Positions 11,296 through 20,235 of a stretch of 64,000 nucleotides of DNA are shown piece after piece. The translations under genes and the position numbers were made by a program. The stretch is taken from assembly GCF_000237925.1 (NCBI RefSeq), contig NW_017386008.1:620001-684000 (forward strand), in the 5' to 3' direction. Numbering within the stretch: the first letter of the stretch is position 1; every line of letters starts with the position of its first letter. The notes below the pieces were generated by a model. The model did no database searches. It saw only the letters and a program-made list of their open reading frames with translations, and was not told the DNA's origin. Origin of the DNA: Schistosoma mansoni (lineage: Eukaryota > Platyhelminthes > Trematoda > Strigeidida > Schistosomatidae).

Positions 11296-12350
11296 TTAAG
11301 AAAGGATCGTATGCCAATTTGTTATGATTCTATGTCCGGCTTTTTATCACGTGAATTATCTACCAATCGAAATACGACTTGTCTAATCTTAACACTATGC
11401 CAAATCAATGACCTTCAACTGGTATGAACAGCCTAGCGTCCTTATTGGTCACTTGTCCTCCCTGAGTGTATGGGGCTTTTCGCTCTTCGTGACCGGAATA
11501 CAGTAGCATATCTCCCGTACCTAGTCTTTGTTGTCCAGCTTGTGTCCAATGGGTTTCGCTCATTCCCTGTACTGCTAGTTTGTATCTCCTCATTTCCATT
11601 GCTATTTGAATAGTCTTCCCTGTCTCCCACATTGTCCGGACGTTTCATGTACCTATAAAGAGTGTTGCTCTAGTTGTTAAAAGGTGTATCGGCCTCGTGA
11701 CTTCTGAAAAATTTTGGCTTTCATCATGAGGCGTCGTAATTATTCCTTCAACTCCCAGAGCAGAGTTTAAATGATTTGAATTATTTTTTCTGGTTAACGT
11801 TTTTTAGCGAGTTAGTTTTTCTACGGAATGGGGTCGCTAACTTCATACCCGACCCCCCTCTTTTAACTGGGCTTGGGACCAGCAGTAACTTTAGAAGAGC
11901 TACAGGCGGAGTTGCTGTACGATTTACTGTCCATAAATTATATTCAGTTTATTGATTATTATATCTCATCCCGGTCGTCAATTTGTTATGACTTTATAAA
12001 AGAAAGAAGCCCGTATCCGATTCGTTATGATTTTAAGTCCCGGCTTTTTATCATGTGAATTATCCACCAATCGAAATACAACTTGTCTAATCTTAACACT
12101 GTGCCGAATCAATGAGGTTCGACTAGTATGAGTAATCTAGCATCCTTATTGGTTCCTTGTCCGCCTAGCCCTTCCAATGGAGTTCAGTACAACAATTACA
12201 GCTTCTGCTATACGAATCATTTATTGCAAGCGTACTCTATTTATATACCAGACAGACAGACCGCATCACACCATAAAATGGAAAATAATATTTGTACAGG
12301 ATCAAGCCAAAATGTGGCTGTGAACGTGGGAGACAATCAATTCACTTGAT
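11296..12350 (-). mobile_element. composite of an LTR-like repeat and the 5' end of an RTE element
   Basis: On the minus strand the order is: an LTR-like block with a TATATAAA box (12350-12000), a tRNA-primer-like stretch (GACGACCGGGATGAGAT), the RTE 5' UTR (AACTCCGCCTGTAGCTC onward, 11.93-11.70 kb), the start of the RTE endonuclease (11640-11405), and a second, 5'-truncated copy of the same LTR-like block (about 11455-11296). Two direct copies of the block therefore bracket an RTE 5' fragment. Related blocks lie at 35.1-35.7, 36.4-36.8, 37.6-38.2 and 50.1-50.6 kb. Confidence 0.5.
11405..11640 (-). pseudogene. RTE endonuclease start, truncated
   Basis: The frame gives the N-terminus of the RTE AP-endonuclease: MWETGKTIQIAMEMRRYKL, then SETHWTQAGQQRL and MLLYSGHEE with the family's catalytic-Glu region (SETHW). 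It stops after ~75 codons where it is joined to the LTR-like block, so it is a fragment. Confidence 0.75.
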
Positions 12351-12860
12351 GTTGTATACTTGTGTCTTAATATTGTTGTTTAGGACTGAAATCGATCAGT
12401 TTCCGAATGACAAATGTGCATCCTTTCCTGACTGCCTCGATATTGTCTTAAGTCATAAGCATTTTAATCAAATGATGTCTTGGTAATTGAACGCTATACT
12501 CGAATCCTAATCTAATCTCGTAACCCTCAATCTAAATCTAGACAGTGATTTGAATATGAGAGAAAAGGTGAAAAATATGCGAGAAGCACTTTACTCCTAT
12601 AGTTCATTTATGTACAGAAAATATAGGGCTTTTATAGTATTTTAGAAGTCCTTCGGTTTTCCTGAAAATTTCAGGATGTTATTAAACATAGTAGCAGTGT
12701 ATTAATCAGCCAATCAGAAGCTCTACATGTGACTTTTTACTTTCGTGATGTTTCTAGCAAAACTGCTAGTTAACGCTGATTGGATAGAATGCTTCCTAAT
12801 GTTTACTGAGCCTTTCTTGTCCATTGAGAAACATTTTCTAGATCACTTCAACATTAAAGA
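12351..12860. other. repeat-like sequence, no gene
   Basis: 12.74-12.85 kb resembles 22.65-22.76 kb (GATGTTTCT and GCAAAACT blocks), so part is a dispersed repeat. No coding signal was seen. Confidence 0.4.
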
Positions 12861-12990
12861 TGGATAATGGAATACAGGACACGCGACACTTCGTCCTATT
12901 TAAACCTCGTCAGCTGGATGTACCTGCATTCCACACTTGATGTTCACTATCCATCCTTACTTAAAAAGCTTCTTACTTAAAACAGACTCA
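12861..12990 (-). mobile_element. Smα fragment with damaged hammerhead
   Basis: The minus strand carries GCAGGTACATCCAGCTGACG, a stem II whose arms no longer pair (GGTT/GGAC), and GAAG in place of GAAA. The Smα end sequence CTGTATTCC follows. The ribozyme is expected to be inactive. Confidence 0.7.
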
Positions 12991-13038
12991 TCAATTTCAG
13001 TCCTAAACAACAGTATGAAGATATAAACAAATAATACA

Positions 13039-13040
<2 letters not shown>

Positions 13041-13072
<32 letters not shown>
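13041..13072. repeat. (GTA)n microsatellite
   Basis: About 10.7 tandem copies of GTA. Confidence 0.95.
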
Positions 13073-13073
<1 letters not shown>

Positions 13074-13419
13074 ATTATAAGTCGACATTTTAGATAACTG
13101 TAATCAGATGACCATGAGTATTCTTGTAAATTCTTGTTATTGAATTAATCTGGACATAGTTTTGAACATATTTTAGAGATAAAATTTTTAATTAACTTTC
13201 CTCACTTATACATGGAATATCACCAAATCATTTAGGTTATTGTTGTAAACAGAAATATTTCTTCAAATAGATATAGATTTCATTCTGACTTATCACTACA
13301 GCATGAGCATTGCAATATAGTGTGTGTGTGAGTGTGTATGTGTAACAAAATTGTTATAGTGAATAGACGTTCCCAGTAGCAATGAGCAGTCAGGAGGGAT
13401 TTGAATGTGACTAACTTGG

Positions 13420-13990
13420 TCTCGTGTGCTGGTATGGGTATGAGGGCTAATATCACTTCCCAGCTGCCCACACCATGGAAGGGTATTTCTTGAATGACCT
13501 GAAAAGGAAGTTTGATTAGGAGGGATCTTAGTAACCTGGAAGCGTGATCGCAGAGCCCAAGGAACAACTTCTTCAGGGCAGTCACGCACAACCATTTTGT
13601 TGGAGGTTTTTGACGTGTTAGCTCTGTTCTTCAAAGAGCCTTACCTTAGGAGACGGAAATCCGTGAGGTAAGGTGAGGCGTAACATTTTTAGGGTCGACC
13701 CTTTTAACCCCTTCCTTAAATTGTGAGAAGGCAGCATCGCTGAGGATGCTTGTTGTCCGAGGGAAACACCTTACTGCTGTCACATCCCACTACAGTCAGC
13801 AGTACGACTTTTCCCTCAGATCTTGAGTTACTGCTTTTAGTCTTACCGTTCTTCAAACGACCTGCCTGACATGGTAGAACCTACAGTAACATATGTTCCA
13901 TCCAATATAGCTCGGTTGGGTCATCACGATAGGCAAGCCGACAACTACGTCAGGGTAGTAGCTACAGTCTGGAATAGCAATGAGCATAAC
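13420..13990. repeat. GC-richer dispersed element with a strong stem-loop
   Basis: This block is clearly less AT-rich than its surroundings and has no intact reading frame. It contains a hairpin: CCTTACCT (13639-13646) pairs with AGGTAAGG (13666-13673), and inside it ACGGA (13653-13657) pairs with TCCGT (13660-13664). It is probably a non-coding repeat. I do not recognise the family. Confidence 0.4.
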
Positions 13991-14319
13991 TAATAATATG
14001 GTATAGTATGATTTCAACCCATTACCTTCATACTATCAATACTTTCATATCGTTTTTACATGTAATAAAGTGGTATCATCGGTACGTGTAGATATAATTC
14101 CAGATTACAAATACCTTTGTTTTCTTAAATAAAGAATCATTTGTTTACTTACCATCCATTTGATTTATATTGCGTATTTATAATTTACTGTTTAATTATG
14201 TTTAACTGAGTTCGTCTTCTACTTTTATTTCGGAAAACCTACTTGTTCACGAAATTACTATTTAATTAGGGATTATAAATGTTGTGATGTAATGTGAAAC
14301 AGAACATGACTGATGATGA

Positions 14320-14763
14320 TTCATTGATATAGCACGAAGTCTCAGCACAGATACAGAAGGCTCGTCTAGCGTAGGCGATATATCCATCTAGCAACCAAAG
14401 GACGGGTTTACTGTGCGGTAGTTCGTTCCGTCCTACTTTATGGCTGTGAAACATGGCCGATAAGAATAGAGGATATTCGTAGGCTGCTAGTACTCAATCA
14501 TAGGTGTCTTCGAAGCATTGCTCGTATATCTTGGGACCACCGAGTAAGTAATGCAGTTGTTAGGAAACGGATACTAGGCAAGAATGGCGAATCGATTGAA
14601 GAAGTAGTGAAAATTTATCGGTTGAGATGGCTGGGACGCGTGTTACGTTTGCTCAACCACCGACTGCCCCGATGTGCGATATTGTATGGATGAAAGCTAG
14701 GGGCGGCCAGACCGAATCACAAATCCATGAAGTCACTGACAAGTGGACTGAGCCATGTTGGTA
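14320..14763 (+). pseudogene. 3' fragment of the non-LTR element also seen at 1.7-3.8 kb
   Basis: Out-of-frame pieces match the C-terminal region of that RT ([56 protein letters not shown]), with frameshifts and stops. It ends at the conserved LSHVG block, where Smα sequence begins. Confidence 0.65.
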
Positions 14764-15145
14764 AACTATCTAAACTATTAGATTTTTTAAATTCATTTAG
14801 TATTGTTTGTTTGGATCTTCCCATCGATGTGTTAGGACTGCAACTGGTCAGTCTCTTATTAGCCATATGTGTATACTGTGAGTATTGCCTCGATGTTCCC
14901 TTAATGAACAAGTATTATAAGCAAAGATGGAAGGTGACTAGCAGTGGAATCCAGTTTGACGCGCGTTTCGTCCTACTTGGGACACGTCAGCTAGATATAC
15001 CTGCATCTGAGTTGATTTTCACTCTGGGAGTCGAACTCAGTATCTTTCGCTTCAAATGCCGCCTCACGAGATTCAAACCCAGAACCTATTAGTTTCGCGC
15101 CCGAGCGCTCAACCTCTAGACCACTGAGCTTACCGGCACCCAACG
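14764..15145 (-). mobile_element. chimera of Smα and SINE2
   Basis: On the minus strand a SINE2-type tRNA head (15145-15062: A-box-like CAGTGGTCTAGAGGTTGAG, B box GGTTTGAATC) is fused at the TTTGAAGCGAAAGATACTG joint to an Smα body with hammerhead and Smα 3' end (15060-14764). Smα normally has its own tRNA-like head, so two SINE families are recombined. The hammerhead core reads CTGACGT, with the invariant A9 lost. Confidence 0.65.
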
Positions 15146-15169
15146 GTGTTGATGTCTAACTATATATTT

Positions 15170-15370
15170 TTTTATTGAGATCACTAACGGATCAATTTTA
15201 GACAACCATTAAAAACCTGGAAGCAATGGATGTCTGTTTAATTATAATATGGGATCAACAAGAATGAGCATCCATGATTGCTCACGTGGAAGTTATATCA
15301 AGGACATTCGGTCTCGCGCGCGAACACTTAACCTCTAGACAGCTAAACCAGAGTCCAACGGTGCTAATAT
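15170..15370 (-). mobile_element. degenerate SINE2
   Basis: Recognisable minus-sense blocks include AAAACCTGGAAGCAATGGA, ATGAGCATCC, and a tRNA-like segment ending CTCTAGACAGCTAAACC and CCAACGGTG. The hammerhead core is destroyed. Confidence 0.55.
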
Positions 15371-15519
15371 CCAATCCAATGACATATTAGGACTAATTGG
15401 CAATCCAATGCTAAACGCTTTTTAGGATTGTTTAACAATGATCGGATCATGGTTACAACACGAAATCAACGATCTTCACAACCCTAGACTGATATATATA
15501 TACTTTTATATTTAGTTAA

Positions 15520-15925
15520 AACACATAAACATTGGTACAAGGAGGCACCAAATACATATGCGCCATACTTTGTCATTTGACTTCTGTGAGGGCTGGGATA
15601 CTTCCCGGCTCCCCGAATCAAGGAAGGTGATTTTCTTAGAAGGCCAATCCATGAACCTTTCACCTAATAGTCTAGTCTACAAGGCATTGGAGCAACATAA
15701 GGAGATACAGTCTCATGGTAGTTAGTAACCAACAATAGATTCATACACCATTATTCACATTAAAATTCTGGAACCCATGAACAGTGATTTGTAATCAAGG
15801 TTTTTCAATTTACCAGGGTGAATCCTCCATATCCACCAACCCAGTTAAAGCGCTTAATATTTACCTTCCCACCCCATCTTCATTTCATAAACAACACTCT
15901 CATCACAAGGAAAAACAATGAATAA
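15520..15925 (-). repeat. R5 dispersed repeat, diverged copy
   Basis: Aligns by eye, in reverse orientation, with the repeat at 55797-56320 (blocks TTAAACACATAAATATTG, GTACAAGG, TTCATACA, GGAACCCATGAAC, TTTCATAAACAACAC). It is diverged, with indels. Function unknown. Confidence 0.6.
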
Positions 15926-15929
15926 AACT

Positions 15930-17560
15930 ATTAAAACCTATGGGTTCGGTGTATCCTCATTTATATGGATTGCCAAAAATACATAAGCTTAATATTCCTT
16001 TACGTCCAATTCTATCAATGTGTCGGTCACCTACACACAAACTAGCGAAATGGCTTACAAAAGTATAAAATCCTATCTGACATCAATTTTGTAAGTATTC
16101 CTTGATTGATTCATTTGATTTAATTAAATACTTAAAGGATATGAATATAAAAACAAAGACAATGTGTTCTTTTGATGTGAATACTTTATTTACAAATGTA
16201 CCCCTTAGAAAAACTATTGATATTTTATGTGACTATATTTCACTTAATAATCTTCCATTGCCATTTCCTGTTGAAACTCTTAAAGATTTATTATTATTAT
16301 GCACTGACAATGTAAAATACACATTTCAAGGTGAGAACTTTCGACAAATTGATGGCTTAGCTATGGGTAGTCCTTTAGGACCGTTGCTGGCGGATGTGTT
16401 CATGGGGTATGTTGAAAATTTAGCTGGAAACTCAATTCAAAAGATGTGTCTGTACAGACGATACATTGATGATATCATAATCATAGGGGATAAATGTGAA
16501 GACGTGAACCACTTGTTAAAAGAACTCAATACAAGTCAGAAGCATATTTCTCTTACGTGCGAAGAAGAGAAGAACAACCAACTTCCTTTTGTAGATATAC
16601 TGATCAGTAGAAGAGAAGATGGTTCCATCCAACGTTCTATATATAGAAAGCCGACATGGACGGGGCAATACCTTAATTTCCATAGTCACTGCCCAATTCA
16701 TTACAAACGTGGGTTAATTAAGGGCTTATTCAATAGAATAAATCGTATTTGTACTAGTGATACTATTGAAATAGAAACGAAGCTTCTAACTAATACGTCA
16801 ATGAATAACGGTTATTCATTTAAGTTCATAAACCGCTGGAAGGGTTGCAATACGATTAGACCTATTACGCTTATGGCAGCCAAAAAGCGAGTTTATATTA
16901 CATTAGCATTTAGAAGTGACTTTAATAGTCTCATGTTAAGACGGAGACTAGAATTAGCCATAAATAGAACATTCTATGCAGCTCAACTTGTCATCATTGA
17001 AAAGACAAGGTCGATGTTTCACCAAAAGCCTAGACAGTATATAAGCGATTGTGTCACATCCCATTGTGTATACCAATTTACATGTATGTGCGGGAACACG
17101 TACATAGGGAGGAGCAATTGTGATTTGCAAATAAGGGTGGTGGAACACATACCTAAATGGCTACAGAACCAAATGAATTCGAATAGTCAAATAAGATCAC
17201 AGGATAGACAAACATTTTCCTCTATTGCGAAACATTTAGTTGAAACTGGTCATAAGGTTGACATCAAATCAGCACAACAATGCGTTGTACAAAAGTCTTC
17301 AAGGACGTATACTAAGGTTTATTGAAGCCTTGGCTATACGGAAATTGAAACCCCCCCCCCTTTATGTGTTCAAAAACAATTTGTTCTTACCCTTAACCTA
17401 CCCTGGTAATGCTTATTTATTATCCAGAGTAGTCATCACATTGTTTTTGTGTACTTTATTTATTTTCTTACCTTAACCTGTCTAGTTGACGTTTTAATTT
17501 TCATATAAAAAATGTTCTTAACAAGTATATTAGGTGTGTGATCAGATTGATTCGAAGTGT
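15930..17560 (+). mobile_element. Penelope-like retroelement (PLE), 5'-truncated
   Basis: Includes the short upstream frame with YGLPKIHKLN and IPLRPILSM (15960-16065), the main RT/GIY-YIG frame (16102-17325) and a shifted C-terminal frame (to ~17476). The region after ~17560 up to the SINE2 insertion is probably its 3' end. A related piece without SINE2 occurs at 32.81-32.86 kb. No terminal repeats were resolved. Confidence 0.8.
16102..17325 (+). pseudogene. PLE reverse transcriptase with C-terminal GIY-YIG endonuclease
   Basis: 407 codons. RT motif A is SFDVNTLFT (Asp25), motif B is GLAMGSPLGPLLADVF (85-100), motif C is YIDD (121-124), followed by LPFVDILISR. The C-terminal part has CVYQFTCMCGNTYIGR and LQIRVVEHIPKWL, matching the cysteine-flanked GIY-YIG nuclease of Penelope-like elements. 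These elements prime on chromosomal ends or nicks; that is family knowledge. Two breaks are visible: the RT N-terminal part (YGLPKIHK) is separated from the main frame by a stop/frameshift at ~16066, and the conserved tail RFIEALAIRKLKPPLY sits in another frame from ~17300. A run of ten C at ~17351 could be a further slip. Probably inactive, but recently so. Confidence 0.85.
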
Positions 17561-17638
17561 ATTGCACTAATATATCAATCACATAATTCTGATAAACTTC
17601 GTTTTCTCATTGCATTATCGAAATTTATCAAAGGGACT

Positions 17639-18056
17639 CATGATCTCAACTCTATAAAATACTAAAATCTCCACAAAACCCCTTCTGATAATAATCAGGT
17701 GCTCACTAGTGACTGACTCCTTGAGGTATTTCCTGGAGTTCTAGTGAGAAGCAGTAACCGGTGGAGTTCAACCAGGTCTATTGTGAGATAGGAACTCACT
17801 GATGACATTGGTGAATGGTTGCTCAATTTCGTGAATCAGTTGAAGTTAGAAATTAACACCGTTGGATTCCAGTTCAGTGGTCCATAGGTTAAGGGCTTCG
17901 GCTCGAAACTGGTAGGTCCTTGGTTCGAATCCCGTGAGAGTGGGTTCGTGGACGCGCACTGCTGAGGAGTCCCATAATAGGACGAAACGGCTGTCCAGTG
18001 CTTCCAGGTTTTCCATGGTGGTCTAGCTTCAATTGGCTGATGATCTGAACTCTATA
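17639..18056 (+). mobile_element. SINE2, 418 bp, circularly permuted copy
   Basis: Bounded by the 9-bp direct repeat AAAGGGACT (17630-17638 and 18057-18065). It begins with what is the 3' terminal module in other copies (CATGATCTCAACTC through AAAACCCCTTCTGAT), then the body, tRNA-like head with B box GGTTCGAATCC (17922-17932), hammerhead, and ends inside the same terminal module (GATCTGAACTCTATA). The homologous empty site, with one AAGGGGACT, is at about 32.84 kb. Confidence 0.85.
17951..18012 (+). ncRNA. SINE2 hammerhead ribozyme, core intact
   Basis: Stem I strand GCACTG (17956-17961), core CTGAGGA (17962-17968), stem II GTCC/GGAC with a 7-base loop, GAAA (17984-17987), stem III ACGGCTGT, cleavage triplet GTC (17993-17995), then stem I strand CAGTGC (17996-18001). 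Stem I pairs perfectly over 6 bp. Type I architecture with a minimal stem III, like Smα. Self-cleavage is inferred, not shown. Confidence 0.8.
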
Positions 18057-18151
18057 AAAGGGACTAATTGTTTTAAATTTTTCAATAAAACTTTCCTATC
18101 AATTCCTTTATACGCATAGTCATGTGAGAACATTTGAAGAAATAGATCTGA

Positions 18152-18172
18152 CTCTCTCTCTCTCTCTCTCCC
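18152..18172. repeat. (TC)n low-complexity tract
   Basis: Short CT dinucleotide run. Confidence 0.85.
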
Positions 18173-19100
18173 TCTATCCTTTGTCGTACTAAGTTTTTCC
18201 AGGGTACATATATATTATATACCTAGTGATAATATAATCAATACAAATAGTAACTAAGCAGTTTTTTTAATTTTTTTTTTAAAAAATGGTTTAAAAAAAA
18301 GAAACGTTCCTTTTTTGTGTGTGTTTTTCATATTCACTATAAGAAATCACATTTTGAATGTATGTTGAATATGATAGATCTATCCATCTATCTTATTCAT
18401 TATAGATTCTTCTTACGTGATTTCACTCTAGTATAAGTTATGAATATCCATAGAAATGGTGGTAATAAATTAAATAAATAAGCTTTTAATTCATGTTGTA
18501 TATACCCTGTTGATTGTTGTTCAACACCATACATGTCTAATGCACATTTAGCATATAACTTTAGCTGGTGGTATAAAGGAATGATGGTTTCTCATTCTTT
18601 GTCAGTGGTGTATAGATGGTAATGGACATGACAAAAGTGTTTGTATGTTAATATTTTTTGATAATTTCTGCAGCTAAACATTTGGAAAATTGAATAATAG
18701 CTGATTTTGTTGATGAATATACAGTTAAATAAGGTGTTACTCTTAAAGCTGAATATGATGCAATATTAATGATACCAGGATTAGGTTCTTTTTGTGTTAA
18801 CATTTTTGATAGAATTATACTGTCATGTTATGTAGATAAATATTACAATGAATGATATTTCTAATAGATTGTTCATTTGGTGAACCAATATCACCAACAA
18901 ATAAATCTAAAGGTAACATCATACCAACATTATTAACTAAACAAGCAATTGTGGATAATTGTTCAATAGCAGGTTTGATTATTTCATAAACATCATTCTA
19001 AACAAAAGAGAAAACGAAATTGTTAGAAGTTGATTATTCGGATGTTTCTCATGTGTTTCAATGATGGAATATTGGAACTGTTTCAACAATGTCAATATAT

Positions 19101-19523
19101 TTTATAGAGTTAAGATAATGATCATGTGCTGACTAGTGACTGGTTCCATAAGGTATTTCCTGGAGCTCTCGTGAGAAGCAGTAACTAGTGGTGTTCAATC
19201 AGGTTTGTTGGAAGATATCAACTCACTGATGACATTGGTGAATGATTGCTCAATTTTGTGGATTGGTTGAAGTTAGACATTACCGCTGTTGGATTCAGGC
19301 CGGCTCAGTAGTTTATCGGTTAAGTGCTTTTGCGCAAGACTGGTAGGTCTTTGGTTCGAAGCTCGCGAGTGCGATATCGTGGATGCGCATTGCTGAGGAG
19401 TCTCATAATAGGACGAAACAGGCGTCCAGTGCTTCCAGGTTTTCTTTGATGGTCTATCTTCGACTGATTCATGATCTCAACTCTATGAAACTACTAGAAT
19501 CTCCACAAAACCTCTTCTGATTG
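19101..19523 (+). mobile_element. SINE2, full length 423 bp, in the intron of SDR B
   Basis: Flanked by the 11-bp direct repeat TGTCAATATAT (19090-19100 and 19524-19534). It starts with a short inverted piece of its own 3' end (TTTATAGAGTTAAGAT), then the body, a tRNA-like head (A-box region 19305-19325; B box GGTTCGAAGC at 19353), the hammerhead, and the 3' module ending CCTCTTCTGATTG. It is the same insertion as 9930-10352. Confidence 0.85.
19381..19440 (+). ncRNA. SINE2 hammerhead ribozyme, core intact
   Basis: CTGAGGA at 19393-19399, stem II, GAAA at 19415-19418, stem III region ACAGGCGT, predicted cleavage after 19426, then CAGTGC. Stem I is GCATTG against CAGTGC, one G-U pair. Confidence 0.75.
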
Positions 19524-20027
19524 TGTCAATATATGCTGATGTGTTTGGATCGCGAATTTTGGATGAATCTGAGATTAGTTCTTTACATTATTTCTAAATA
19601 GCTAACGTGATATTCACTGAGTGTGTAGAACCGAACATTCTGTTGTATGTTCAACTAGTATGCTTTATTTTGATGATAAGTGTCTATGTATTTCCGTTTT
19701 CAATATTCCCAACTGAAATCCAATGAGTTTCTGTTAATTTAGGTGCATCGTGTGTGGATGTTTTGGTATTGAAATGAGGGGACGTTGTGACAAATTTAGT
19801 GATGGGATTGACAGTGAAATGTCAACTGTCTATCTCTGTGTTTCCCAATGAATGTTACAATGTGTGTAATGATATTTGCAATTACTGTGTATACAGTTAT
19901 TTCTGAAACAACATTTGAATGATAGTCTGCCAGTCTCTGCTGACACATATACACACAGAATGAATAACTCCAAATGGGCACAAGTTATATCAATAAATAT
20001 TTTATATTATATATTTGAAATCATGAA

Positions 20028-20235
20028 TGAATTGAAGCTAGACCACCATGGAAAACCTGAGAGCACTGAACAGCCGTTTCTTCTTATTGTGGGACTCCTC
20101 AGCAGTGCGCATCCACGATTCCACGGCCGTCCAGTGCTTCAACGTTTTCAATGATGGTCTAGTTTCAATTGACTAATGATTTCAACTATATGAAATTACT
20201 AAATATCTCTATAAAAGTTTCTACTAAAATATTTT
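20028..20235. mobile_element. SINE2 short fold-back form in the intron of SDR B
   Basis: Mirror image of 9226-9440: inverted SINE2 3' arms around a hammerhead segment whose stem II is broken. It confirms that the A and B introns are inverted duplicates. Confidence 0.65.

Noticed and set aside
17874-17945. Genuine tRNA gene suggested by A and B boxes
   Set aside because: No cloverleaf can be closed with an acceptor stem, and the segment recurs in every SINE2 copy. It is a tRNA-derived SINE head.
18152-18172. CRISPR-like or regulatory tract
   Set aside because: A simple CT microsatellite; CRISPR arrays are not expected in an animal genome and no spaced repeats were seen.
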